NCBI GenBank assembly: GCA_964489215.1
Contig: CAZAYB010000199.1
Span: forward strand, 1 to 5,819
From: CAZAYB01 sp964489215
GTDB lineage: Bacteria; Planctomycetota; Phycisphaerae; Sedimentisphaerales; Anaerohalosphaeraceae
Direction: 5' to 3'
Length of the DNA stretch: 5,819 nucleotides
The position numbers and the translations under genes were made by a program. The notes below the pieces were generated by a model. The model saw only the letters and a list, made by a program, of their open reading frames with translations, searched no databases and was not told the DNA's origin. Below, one piece after another: positions 1 to 5,819 of this stretch. Within the stretch, counting starts at the first letter, position 1, and the number at the start of each line of letters is the position of its first letter.

Positions 1-97
1 TTAATGTGCGAGCAAATCTTTCAGCGTCAAATTTTCCGCCTATATTTTCGATCAGACCATTTGTGTGAAAATCGAGATGTATCTGTCTATTTTTCAT
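1..97 (-). CDS. N-terminus of a glycoside-hydrolase-like TIM-barrel protein (partial, continues beyond window)
   Basis: Only the first 32 codons are in the window, too few for a firm call. The peptide starts MKNRQIHLDFHTN and continues to KFDAERFART. From memory this strongly resembles the opening strand of a family annotated variously as alpha-L-fucosidase-like, hypothetical glycosyl hydrolase (GHL) or beta-galactosidase-trimerisation-domain protein, which begins RQIHLDFHTS and then has xFDxxxFAxTL. There is no signal peptide, so the product should be cytoplasmic. An in-frame TGA (109-107) lies just upstream with no other ATG in between, which fixes ATG 97 as the likely start. GAAAG six bases upstream is a weak ribosome site. 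The gene lies 29 bases after the symporter stop and probably belongs to the same transcript. Coding status is good; family is moderate; substrate unknown. Confidence 0.65.
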   Translation of the reverse strand, partial: MKNRQIHLDFHTNGLIENIGGKFDAERFARTL

Positions 98-126
98 AAT
101 TAACTTTCATGTGATCTTGTCATTAT

Positions 127-2094
127 TTAATTATCATTTTGACTCTCGGTTACACTTCCGTCATCAGTTTCGTCACGCTGCATGACCGCAAGGTTTCTGA
201 ACAATTCTACGGCATCTTTGAGCCCGCCGATCAAAAACCACGCAGAAGTAATGACAGCCACAAAGACGTGGGCCAAAATGAAGAACCACCAGAATTTTGT
301 CCATAGCCTTTCTGGAATTTCAAAAAACAAGCCATATAAGCTGCCGAACACAACAATCACTGCCCAAAACAAAATCCAGCTTGAGGCTAAAATAGCGATA
401 ATCTTGTCTGTAAGAGTGAATTCTTTATCAATGCCAGTAAGCTTACGGAACCAGCCAATCTTCTTTTCCTCCTTATGGTGCTCTTTATTTACATCATATT
501 TTCCTCTGTGTAAAATTTTGTCGAGATTTATCGGATCTTTGCAGGTCAGCAACGAAACTAAAACATAAAGAATTATCGAAGAAATGCTGGATATAAATGT
601 AATTTGAACTCCGTTTAATGGGAATGGGTCAGCGATTTCGAGCAATGCCGGATAATGGGGCCAGATATTTTGAAGCAAAAAGCCTGTCAGACATATTATC
701 GCGCCGTTGATTACGGCTACCCAGGCCCCGGCAGCGGTTCCGCGTTTCCAGTACAGTCCGCCAATGATAGCAGAGCCGGCCCCGCCTGCGTAGATCGCAA
801 ATGTGATCTGGAAATACATGAAAACATAATCCTGAAAGGGCAGCAAAGACCCGCCAATTAATGCAATGGCGGCAACGAGAATTACCGAGAGCCTGAGCCA
901 TTTTATATGCTGTTGGGGAGTAAATTTCTTTTTACGAATGGGCATAACAACATCCTGGATGAATATCGAACCCCAGGCATGTAAATATGTGTCATCCGTT
1001 GAAATCGAACATGCTATAAATGCCGTCGCCAAAAGGCCCATCACCCCGACCGGCAAAAACTGAGTCAGCATTATTGGTGTAGTCATCTGCCTTTGGATCT
1101 GGGGGTCTGCAATTTGCTGCAGGGCAGAATTTATGCTTTCCATTTGCGGGGCAAATTGGGTATTATTAAACACTACAAAGGCGATAATAGCAGGAATCAT
1201 GTAGAGCAGATTTATAGGGATCGCTCTCCATAAAGAAATAATTTTTGACATTTTTGCTTCATGGGGGCTTTTGGCGGCAGAGAAATAACCCTGATTACCC
1301 TGGAAAGACATCTCCTGGTAAAAGATAAAAAAGCCCGTCATAGCAAAGAACCAGAAATTAAAGGCAGGAACCTTGCTTTGATCGAACGGATTGAGCATGG
1401 ACTGACCCGGAGGAGCCGTTTTCAAAGTGCTGACAATGGTTGACCAGTCAAACTGAAATAATAAAATTGCCACTACGACTAAAGAGACGGTTAATACTAT
1501 TTGGGATTGAAAAAAGTCTGTTACCATAAGAGCGATCTGGCCGCCGGAAAGCGTAAGAGTTACCGAGATAGACAACATTATTATAATTACAATTATAAAA
1601 GTCTTTATCTCCAAACCGAAAATTTCGACAGTGGGTGGAAATCCAAAAAAGTAAACAACCAGCCTGGAAGTTACGGCGGGATGGATCAGGAAATTCAGGA
1701 CACCCGAACTCCATGCAAGCATGCCGGTAAATACCCTGAATTTTCGGCTGTAGCGCATCTCAAAAAATTGCGCCATAGTCATAGCACGTGTTTCACGGAA
1801 ACGGTACTGCACCCAACCTGCCAGTGACTTGGCCAAACCGAATACCATCACCAGGTTGGTCCACCAGATTATTCCGAACCCACCCTGATAAAACTGTTCG
1901 AATTTTGCGACAAACATTGTTGCGCTGACCATAGCGAGAAGTTCAGCGCCGCCGAGAATGTATCTTCCGGCACATCTGTTAGCGGACAAAAAATCGGCGA
2001 CACTCTTGGTATATTTGTTTGTGAAAACTGCAATCCCGCCAAGGCAGACAAAACACGCCGTTAATATAGACCAGTCTATAAAGGTCAGGTTCAT
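127..2094 (-). CDS. SSS-family sodium:solute symporter with C-terminal extension
   Basis: A 655-residue inner-membrane protein with about 15 hydrophobic segments, longer than the roughly 500-550 residues of core SSS (SLC5-like) transporters. Such carriers use the sodium gradient to import sugars, polyols, organic acids or vitamins through a LeuT fold. The segment CSISTDDTYLHAW (around residues 362-374, Ser365-Thr366 within it) matches the TM8-type stretch whose hydroxyl residues bind sodium at the Na2 site. The N-terminal DFLSANR and the GGLYWKRGTAAGAW loop are also typical. After the core comes a charged cytoplasmic linker (about 518-564) with LHRGKY (528-533) and a Lys/Glu/His-rich run, then two more membrane segments and a polar tail. 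This extension looks like a subfamily trait. The ATG at 2094 is preferred over TTG at 2097 because AGGAG lies 5 bases before the ATG but only 2 before the TTG. Its place after a secreted hydrolase suggests it imports the released sugar; this is inference. Confidence 0.92.
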   Translation of the reverse strand: MNLTFIDWSILTACFVCLGGIAVFTNKYTKSVADFLSANRCAGRYILGGAELLAMVSATMFVAKFEQFYQGGFGIIWWTNLVMVFGLAKSLAGWVQYRFRETRAMTMAQFFEMRYSRKFRVFTGMLAWSSGVLNFLIHPAVTSRLVVYFFGFPPTVEIFGLEIKTFIIVIIIMLSISVTLTLSGGQIALMVTDFFQSQIVLTVSLVVVAILLFQFDWSTIVSTLKTAPPGQSMLNPFDQSKVPAFNFWFFAMTGFFIFYQEMSFQGNQGYFSAAKSPHEAKMSKIISLWRAIPINLLYMIPAIIAFVVFNNTQFAPQMESINSALQQIADPQIQRQMTTPIMLTQFLPVGVMGLLATAFIACSISTDDTYLHAWGSIFIQDVVMPIRKKKFTPQQHIKWLRLSVILVAAIALIGGSLLPFQDYVFMYFQITFAIYAGGAGSAIIGGLYWKRGTAAGAWVAVINGAIICLTGFLLQNIWPHYPALLEIADPFPLNGVQITFISSISSIILYVLVSLLTCKDPINLDKILHRGKYDVNKEHHKEEKKIGWFRKLTGIDKEFTLTDKIIAILASSWILFWAVIVVFGSLYGLFFEIPERLWTKFWWFFILAHVFVAVITSAWFLIGGLKDAVELFRNLAVMQRDETDDGSVTESQNDN

Positions 2095-2099
2095 CAAAG

Positions 2100-2104
2100 C
2101 TCCT
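2100..2104 (-). promoter_or_regulatory. Ribosome binding site of the symporter gene (decides start)
   Basis: AGGAG on the minus strand, within AAAAGGAG that directly abuts the TAA stop of the GH172-like gene. It is 5 bases from ATG 2094 and 2 from TTG 2097, so it favours the ATG. The overlap with the upstream stop region suggests coupled translation. Confidence 0.8.
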
Positions 2105-2105
2105 T

Positions 2106-3710
2106 TTATTTATATAAAGTTATCCCGGTTACGCCAAGTGCGGGTCTTGCACCTGAATGATGGAAAGTAATATTATCGATTACCTTTTCAGGATGAGGAT
2201 TTTCCCATTCAACAACGTAAAAATAGAACCTGTTTCCCTGCTCATTAATGAAATGCCATGGTTTTGAGGTCATTTCATGGTTTGGTGCTCCGCGGAACCA
2301 ATCTGTTAAATCCCTGCCCATTTTAAAGGTATATTGCTGTTCGCTGGAGTCTTTATAGTGTATTTTCACTGAGCCGGCAGGTTCAAGGCCAAAACTCTGT
2401 CCCCATGCAGTGCCGATAAAAAAGTATATCTTTTTGGCTGAATCATTTATCTTTAAAGGCTGCGAAGTTTTGGGAAGAAACGGCCGGTCAGGGGTATGTA
2501 ATACAATACATGCGTTTTTGATATTAAAGGGTACGCCGGCGAATCTTCTTTTGCCAGTTGGAAGCGGGCTCAAATCCAGATATTTACCCTGGTCAACCCA
2601 GCCGCCTTGTCCATCTCCGCCGACTTTATCGACAAGCGCCATATTAGCAACCCGGCTTATATCGAGCATACGGCAGTTTTTTATATTTACATTTTCAAAA
2701 GCCTGTTCCATAGGAGCAGGTTCAGGCAGGGTATTTTCCCAGGTTTTATGCGGCTCGGTCTGGTACCAGAACACCGTGGAAGAAACATTTGTATGCGGGA
2801 CAAAATCCACTCTGTGCAGACTGCCGTATAACTGTTCAAATTCTGCCCTGAAAGACTTCCTGAAATGTACAGGGTCTTTAATGTGATATCTGTACATGGA
2901 CTTACGGTTGCCTTCATATTCATAAAAACCGGTGTAAAGTCTCATTGCCGGCTTGAGTCCCCATGACTGATTAAAGTAATCTTCTGTTCCTGTTCCGCGG
3001 ATTGTGGGATCAACATCTCCGTCTATATAGAAGAATTCGTCACCTTCTCCCCACCAGAGTTTGTCGGTTGAAGGTTCGACGGAATAAACCAAACCGGCAA
3101 AATGTCCGCGACCTTCGGCCTCAAGCATAAGGTGGTGTTTGAAGCAGTCCACCTGCGCTGTTCTGTAGTGACTGTGAAAATAGCCGGTATTTTTTGGGAA
3201 TTTATCATATTTTTCCCAGTCGATGTTCCAGTAAACAGGGAAAGCAACCTGCGTATCATTGTAGAGCTCGATTCTGGCGGCTTTTGCGAACGGCATTTGC
3301 CAATAGGTAACAAAACCGCCTCTGCCGTCTGCGGCGCTTACAATTGAGTGGTGCTTTTGCCTGATGCCAAAACCGCAGCCGAACAGCTCTGAAAGAGGTA
3401 CCTCAACACTTGGCCTTTTTTCATCGTCCCAGTACATGCGGATAATGAAATCCCTGAAATCGGTAGCCCCGGCCGTATAAGGTTCAACAAGGCTGCCTTC
3501 CTTTAAACCTGTTCCGATTGTAGTCCAGATGTGAGTTATTTTGCCGGGCCCTTTGGCGTCGAACATTACAACGTTTTGTTTTGGAAGAAGCTCAAAATAC
3601 GCCATTCTGGCGTGCATGGATTGTGCATTACTAAGCTCAGTTATGCGGTTTAAATCCGCTGCACTAAATGAACTAATTAGAGTTACGAACAACAAAGCCG
3701 CTAATTTCAT
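2106..3710 (-). CDS. Exported DUF2961 / GH172-family glycoside hydrolase with C-terminal accessory domain
   Basis: A 534-residue protein with a short Sec signal peptide (about residues 1-18), so it should act in the periplasm or outside the cell. Residues about 20-330 match DUF2961, now classed as GH172, whose characterised members cleave alpha-D-fructofuranosyl or D-arabinofuranosyl linkages. Family landmarks are GPGKITHIW (54-62), FPVYWNIDW (157-165), the catalytic block GEGDEFFYIDGD (221-232) with GTGTEDYF (239-246), and YRYHIKDPVHF (273-283). Glu222 and Glu243 are 21 residues apart. From memory this equals the spacing of the nucleophile and acid/base in the Bifidobacterium difructose-anhydride enzyme (Glu270 and Glu291), so activity looks preserved. 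Residues about 350-534 form an extra domain with GDGQGGWVDQG (365-375), TWGQ-like AWGQSFG and VVEWENPHP motifs, probably a beta-sandwich seen also behind other hydrolases. The exact substrate is not readable. The start at 3710 is the only one that gives the signal peptide; GGGA lies a rather long 10 bases upstream. Confidence 0.87.
   Translation of the reverse strand: MKLAALLFVTLISSFSAADLNRITELSNAQSMHARMAYFELLPKQNVVMFDAKGPGKITHIWTTIGTGLKEGSLVEPYTAGATDFRDFIIRMYWDDEKRPSVEVPLSELFGCGFGIRQKHHSIVSAADGRGGFVTYWQMPFAKAARIELYNDTQVAFPVYWNIDWEKYDKFPKNTGYFHSHYRTAQVDCFKHHLMLEAEGRGHFAGLVYSVEPSTDKLWWGEGDEFFYIDGDVDPTIRGTGTEDYFNQSWGLKPAMRLYTGFYEYEGNRKSMYRYHIKDPVHFRKSFRAEFEQLYGSLHRVDFVPHTNVSSTVFWYQTEPHKTWENTLPEPAPMEQAFENVNIKNCRMLDISRVANMALVDKVGGDGQGGWVDQGKYLDLSPLPTGKRRFAGVPFNIKNACIVLHTPDRPFLPKTSQPLKINDSAKKIYFFIGTAWGQSFGLEPAGSVKIHYKDSSEQQYTFKMGRDLTDWFRGAPNHEMTSKPWHFINEQGNRFYFYVVEWENPHPEKVIDNITFHHSGARPALGVTGITLYK
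3657..3710 (-). other. Predicted Sec (type I) signal peptide of the GH172-like hydrolase
   Basis: The protein begins with Met-Lys, then a hydrophobic run (LAALLFVTLISSF, residues 3-15), and ends in Ser-Ala-Ala before Asp19, which fits small residues at -3 and -1 for signal peptidase I. No lipobox cysteine is present, so a lipoprotein is unlikely. No other complete gene here carries a cleavable leader. Confidence 0.75.
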
Positions 3711-3720
3711 AATTTTAAAT

Positions 3721-3727
3721 TCCCTTT
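3721..3727 (-). promoter_or_regulatory. Probable ribosome binding site of the GH172-like gene
   Basis: AAAGGGA on the minus strand, ending 10 bases before ATG 3710. It is the only purine-rich Shine-Dalgarno-like run in the 19-base gap after the URO-D-like stop. The spacing is longer than ideal, so initiation may be weaker than at the symporter gene. Confidence 0.5.
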
Positions 3728-3729
3728 AT

Positions 3730-4782
3730 TTAAGTATTTTTCTTTAACCAGCTTAAAAGTTCATCACCCTGCTTTTCACTTTCCGTGTGAACTTCATATA
3801 CCATCAGAGCGGGATCATATTGGCCGTGTATTTCTGTGACTTGCTCAGGAGTCAAATAAAGTATTACAGCCTTATTAGCAGCCTGTATTTTGTGCAGAAC
3901 TTCTGGCCATTCGATCTGAGGCTTGTTGCCGGCCCCGGGAATCCACTGGATAGCGTCGATCTCCTTAATTGCCAGAATATCATCCAGGTGCTTCAAAGAA
4001 TCGGCCCCGTCCAGGTGGAAACAGCAGTTATCAAGAAACTGTGCTTCAAATTCTATCTCGGGCAGTACAAATTCACGGAACATGTCAGGACTTAGCAGAC
4101 AAATAAAATCTGCCTGGATAGGGTTATACTTTCCCCGGCTGTACATATGCAAAAGTGAAGTTGTGCCCAATTTATCCTTGTTTCCATATCGATGGAAACC
4201 GTTATAGATATTCACGAAGCTGGTTCTCATTTGCCCCAGAGCCTTTTTAACCGCATCGGGCTTGTCAATAATGTCGAAAAGCAGATTTTGTGCACCTCGC
4301 AAAGCCTCCAGACCGTCAATGTTTACATGCATATCAATATTATATAAAAGACACTTTCCCTCACAGAATTCCTGAGCAGCCTTGTGATACTTATGCATAC
4401 GTTTCCAGCATTGGGAACTTTTATCAATTTGAACATCATAATCATCCCAGTCCTGTACAATTTTTTCTGACCAGCTTGTCTGGTTCTGTGCACTGTATTT
4501 TACCGGCGCTCCTAAAAAGCCCGCTACCTGGTCCGGGCCGAAGCTCGGTCTTATACCCGCCATGGCCTCGCCCATAAAAGCATGAGAATCCAGAAAATTT
4601 TGAAACAGATTCAAAGTTTGATCGAAATCAGAGTTCATATCCGAAATATACGGAGCTGCCGAAGCATCGGGCTCCTTGTTTGCCCAAATAACTGTGCAGG
4701 GTCTGTCGATTATCTCATGGGACCAAAAGGCATCCCAATATTTTTGGGAACGTTCAAAATCGGGTTTATACTTTAAATGCAT
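3730..4782 (-). CDS. URO-D superfamily protein (uroporphyrinogen decarboxylase-like, possible methyltransferase relative)
   Basis: A 350-residue soluble protein without signal peptide or membrane segments, close to the usual length for the superfamily. The C-terminal half looks like the URO-D/MtaA TIM barrel: a SPDMFREFVLPE segment (231-242), then FHLDG (255-259), a KHLDDIL helix (264-270) and IQWIPGAG (278-285). True HemE decarboxylases use an N-terminal RxPxWxMRQAG-type motif, which I do not see, so haem synthesis is unlikely. In corrinoid methyltransferases such as MtaA and MtbA the zinc ligands are His-x-Cys plus a distant Cys. Here the apparent equivalent is His256-Leu-Asp258, so the classical zinc site is not intact. 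Such proteins appear to recur in sugar-utilisation clusters of PVC bacteria, with functions I do not know to be established. The ATG at 4782 is supported by AGGA six bases upstream. The gene sits 8 bases after the oxidoreductase and 19 before the GH172-like gene, suggesting co-transcription. Family placement is firm; reaction unknown. Confidence 0.85.
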   Translation of the reverse strand: MHLKYKPDFERSQKYWDAFWSHEIIDRPCTVIWANKEPDASAAPYISDMNSDFDQTLNLFQNFLDSHAFMGEAMAGIRPSFGPDQVAGFLGAPVKYSAQNQTSWSEKIVQDWDDYDVQIDKSSQCWKRMHKYHKAAQEFCEGKCLLYNIDMHVNIDGLEALRGAQNLLFDIIDKPDAVKKALGQMRTSFVNIYNGFHRYGNKDKLGTTSLLHMYSRGKYNPIQADFICLLSPDMFREFVLPEIEFEAQFLDNCCFHLDGADSLKHLDDILAIKEIDAIQWIPGAGNKPQIEWPEVLHKIQAANKAVILYLTPEQVTEIHGQYDPALMVYEVHTESEKQGDELLSWLKKNT

Positions 4783-4788
4783 AATTAA

Positions 4789-4792
4789 TCCT
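4789..4792 (-). promoter_or_regulatory. Ribosome binding site of the URO-D-like gene, overlapping the upstream stop
   Basis: AGGA on the minus strand shares two bases with the TAG stop of the oxidoreductase gene (4793-4791) and lies 6 bases before ATG 4782. A ribosome ending the oxidoreductase would sit on this site, which suggests translational coupling. Confidence 0.7.
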
Positions 4793-5819
4793 AATCTTTA
4801 GAAGCCATTGCGTGCTGGTATTTAACGTCTTCAACAAATTCTATATGATCATCTTTGCCTTTGTTATGCTTGTATCGAGGATCGGGTAAATTCTTTACAA
4901 GGTCGTCTATAAATACCGGCTTTTTAGTTTCAATACTTTTGTTGCCCGCGATTCCAACAAGTATGGATGCGGCGCCTTGAACGTAATCGGCTGCCCTGCC
5001 GAATTTATCTTCACGAATTTCCCCGAACAGGTCCTCTAACAGCCGGTCATCACCTCCGCCGTGGCCGCCTTGTACCTTTTCAACAGGGACATCATAAGCT
5101 GTTTTAAAATGAGGATATACCTTTATGCTCGTACCTTTTGACTCAAAGCCGCCCTGTGTTGTGCCGTCACCGTTAATATAAGAAGACTCCCTGCAATTAT
5201 GCTCAATGCGGCCTTTCGAGCCGTTTATCTCAAGCCGATAACCTTCCCATGGCTGAAAAGCGTTTAAGCAATAAGTTAATACCGCCCCGTTTTGATATTC
5301 AACATTTACGCTTAGATTATCCTCGATATCAATATCTTCATCAAAAATACACCTGTCACGGTAATAGCAGTCGTGTTCCTCGGCTTTAAGATACAGCTCT
5401 CTCATGTCGCTGAACCTGTTTATATCAAGGAAAAAATTGCACCGATGTTTCTGCGAACACTCCAGGCACCGCGACCCTCTATCATCGAGGCCGTATCTCT
5501 GGGCCTGTGCCGGGGTGTAGAATTCTCTTTTGCCGGTCGCGTAAACACTTTTCGCAAGCGAACCCAAAAACCAGTTTACAAGATCAAAGTGATGCGTGGA
5601 CTTGTGTACAAGCAGGCCGCCTGAATTTTGCTTGTATCGGTGCCATCGACGGAAATAGTCGGCACCGTGACTCAGGTCAAGGTTCCACTGAAAACTTACA
5701 GATAAAATTCTGCCGATCGTACCCTCCATCAACAACTCTTTAACTTTAAGCCTTGCCGGTGAATACCTGTAATTAAACGCAACACGAACTTGTTGTTTTG
5801 TTTTTCGGACAGTATCAAT
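4791..5819 (-). CDS. Gfo/Idh/MocA family NAD(P)-dependent oxidoreductase, N-terminus beyond window
   Basis: The frame stays open from the window edge to a TAG stop, giving 342 residues of a C-terminal part. The family normally has an N-terminal Rossmann domain of about 120 residues with a GxGxxG motif, followed by an alpha/beta substrate domain. The Rossmann domain is missing here because the window ends, not because the gene is broken. Visible hallmarks (numbered from the first residue seen) are AFNYRYSP at 14-21, the LMEGTIGRI segment at 30-38, and GG at 67-68 followed by HKSTHHFD at 72-79, the usual place of the catalytic Lys/His region. LEINGSKGRIE further on is also typical. Five cysteines at 118, 121, 127, 151 and 157 sit in an inserted region. 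An apparent TTG start at 5735 is internal, because conserved sequence continues upstream of it. The likely role is cytoplasmic oxidation or reduction of a sugar or cyclitol; the substrate cannot be told. It is followed after 8 bases by the URO-D-like gene. Confidence 0.88.
   Translation of the reverse strand: MDTVRKTKQQVRVAFNYRYSPARLKVKELLMEGTIGRILSVSFQWNLDLSHGADYFRRWHRYKQNSGGLLVHKSTHHFDLVNWFLGSLAKSVYATGKREFYTPAQAQRYGLDDRGSRCLECSQKHRCNFFLDINRFSDMRELYLKAEEHDCYYRDRCIFDEDIDIEDNLSVNVEYQNGAVLTYCLNAFQPWEGYRLEINGSKGRIEHNCRESSYINGDGTTQGGFESKGTSIKVYPHFKTAYDVPVEKVQGGHGGGDDRLLEDLFGEIREDKFGRAADYVQGAASILVGIAGNKSIETKKPVFIDDLVKNLPDPRYKHNKGKDDHIEFVEDVKYQHAMASKD

Noticed and set aside
97..133. Seven-base inverted repeat (TAATTAA / TTAATTA) around the symporter stop and next start, as a hairpin or operator
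   Set aside because: It is pure AT with a 23-base loop, too weak for a terminator, and expected by chance in an AT-rich gap.
182..568. Plus-strand open frame of 128 codons, and several other plus-strand frames of 60-158 codons across the window
   Set aside because: They lie antisense inside well-supported minus-strand genes, show no recognisable domain, and have low-complexity or odd composition typical of shadow frames.
2095..2097. TTG as start of the symporter
   Set aside because: It is only 2 bases from AGGAG, whereas the adjacent ATG at 2094 has a workable 5-base spacing.
3730..4782. Annotation as HemE, uroporphyrinogen decarboxylase of haem synthesis
   Set aside because: The N-terminal substrate-binding arginine motif of HemE is not visible and the gene context is carbohydrate use, not tetrapyrrole synthesis.
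4780..4788. Identical TTAATTATG start context in the URO-D-like gene and in the gene at 97
   Set aside because: A six-base AT-only match next to a start codon is easily coincidental and too short to call a regulatory element.
5733..5735. TTG as a possible start of the oxidoreductase
   Set aside because: The frame is open to the window edge and upstream codons encode conserved family sequence (AFNYRYSP), so this codon is internal Leu.

Overview
All readable coding sequence in this 5.8 kb window lies on the minus strand. It forms one tightly packed, probably polycistronic carbohydrate-utilisation locus, cut by both window edges. In transcription order (high to low coordinates) it holds: a Gfo/Idh/MocA-type oxidoreductase lacking its N-terminal part (5819-4791); a uroporphyrinogen-decarboxylase-like (URO-D superfamily) protein (4782-3730); an exported DUF2961/GH172-like glycoside hydrolase with an extra C-terminal domain (3710-2106); a long SSS-family sodium:solute symporter (2094-127); and the first 32 codons of a fifth gene whose N-terminus resembles a family of glycoside-hydrolase-like TIM-barrel proteins (97-1). 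Gaps between genes are 8, 19, 11 and 29 bases. No terminator or convincing internal promoter is visible, and no gene-free stretch reaches even 50 bases.

The gene content (GH172-like hydrolase, URO-D-like protein, Gfo/Idh/MocA oxidoreductase, SSS symporter with a C-terminal extension) and the moderate, slightly AT-leaning base composition suggest a polysaccharide-degrading bacterium of the PVC group. Phycisphaerae-type Planctomycetota or Lentisphaerota/Kiritimatiellota fit best. This is inference from the style of the cluster; the window has no rRNA or other taxonomic marker.

A plausible working model: the GH172-like enzyme acts outside the cytoplasm and releases a sugar or small furanoside. 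The SSS symporter imports it with sodium. The oxidoreductase and the leaderless hydrolase-like protein process it in the cytoplasm. The role of the URO-D-like protein is open. It belongs to the superfamily that includes corrinoid-dependent methyltransferases, but at the position that appears to match their zinc-binding His-x-Cys motif it carries His-x-Asp. It is the most intriguing member of the set. There are no mobile elements, CRISPR arrays, tRNAs or rRNAs.
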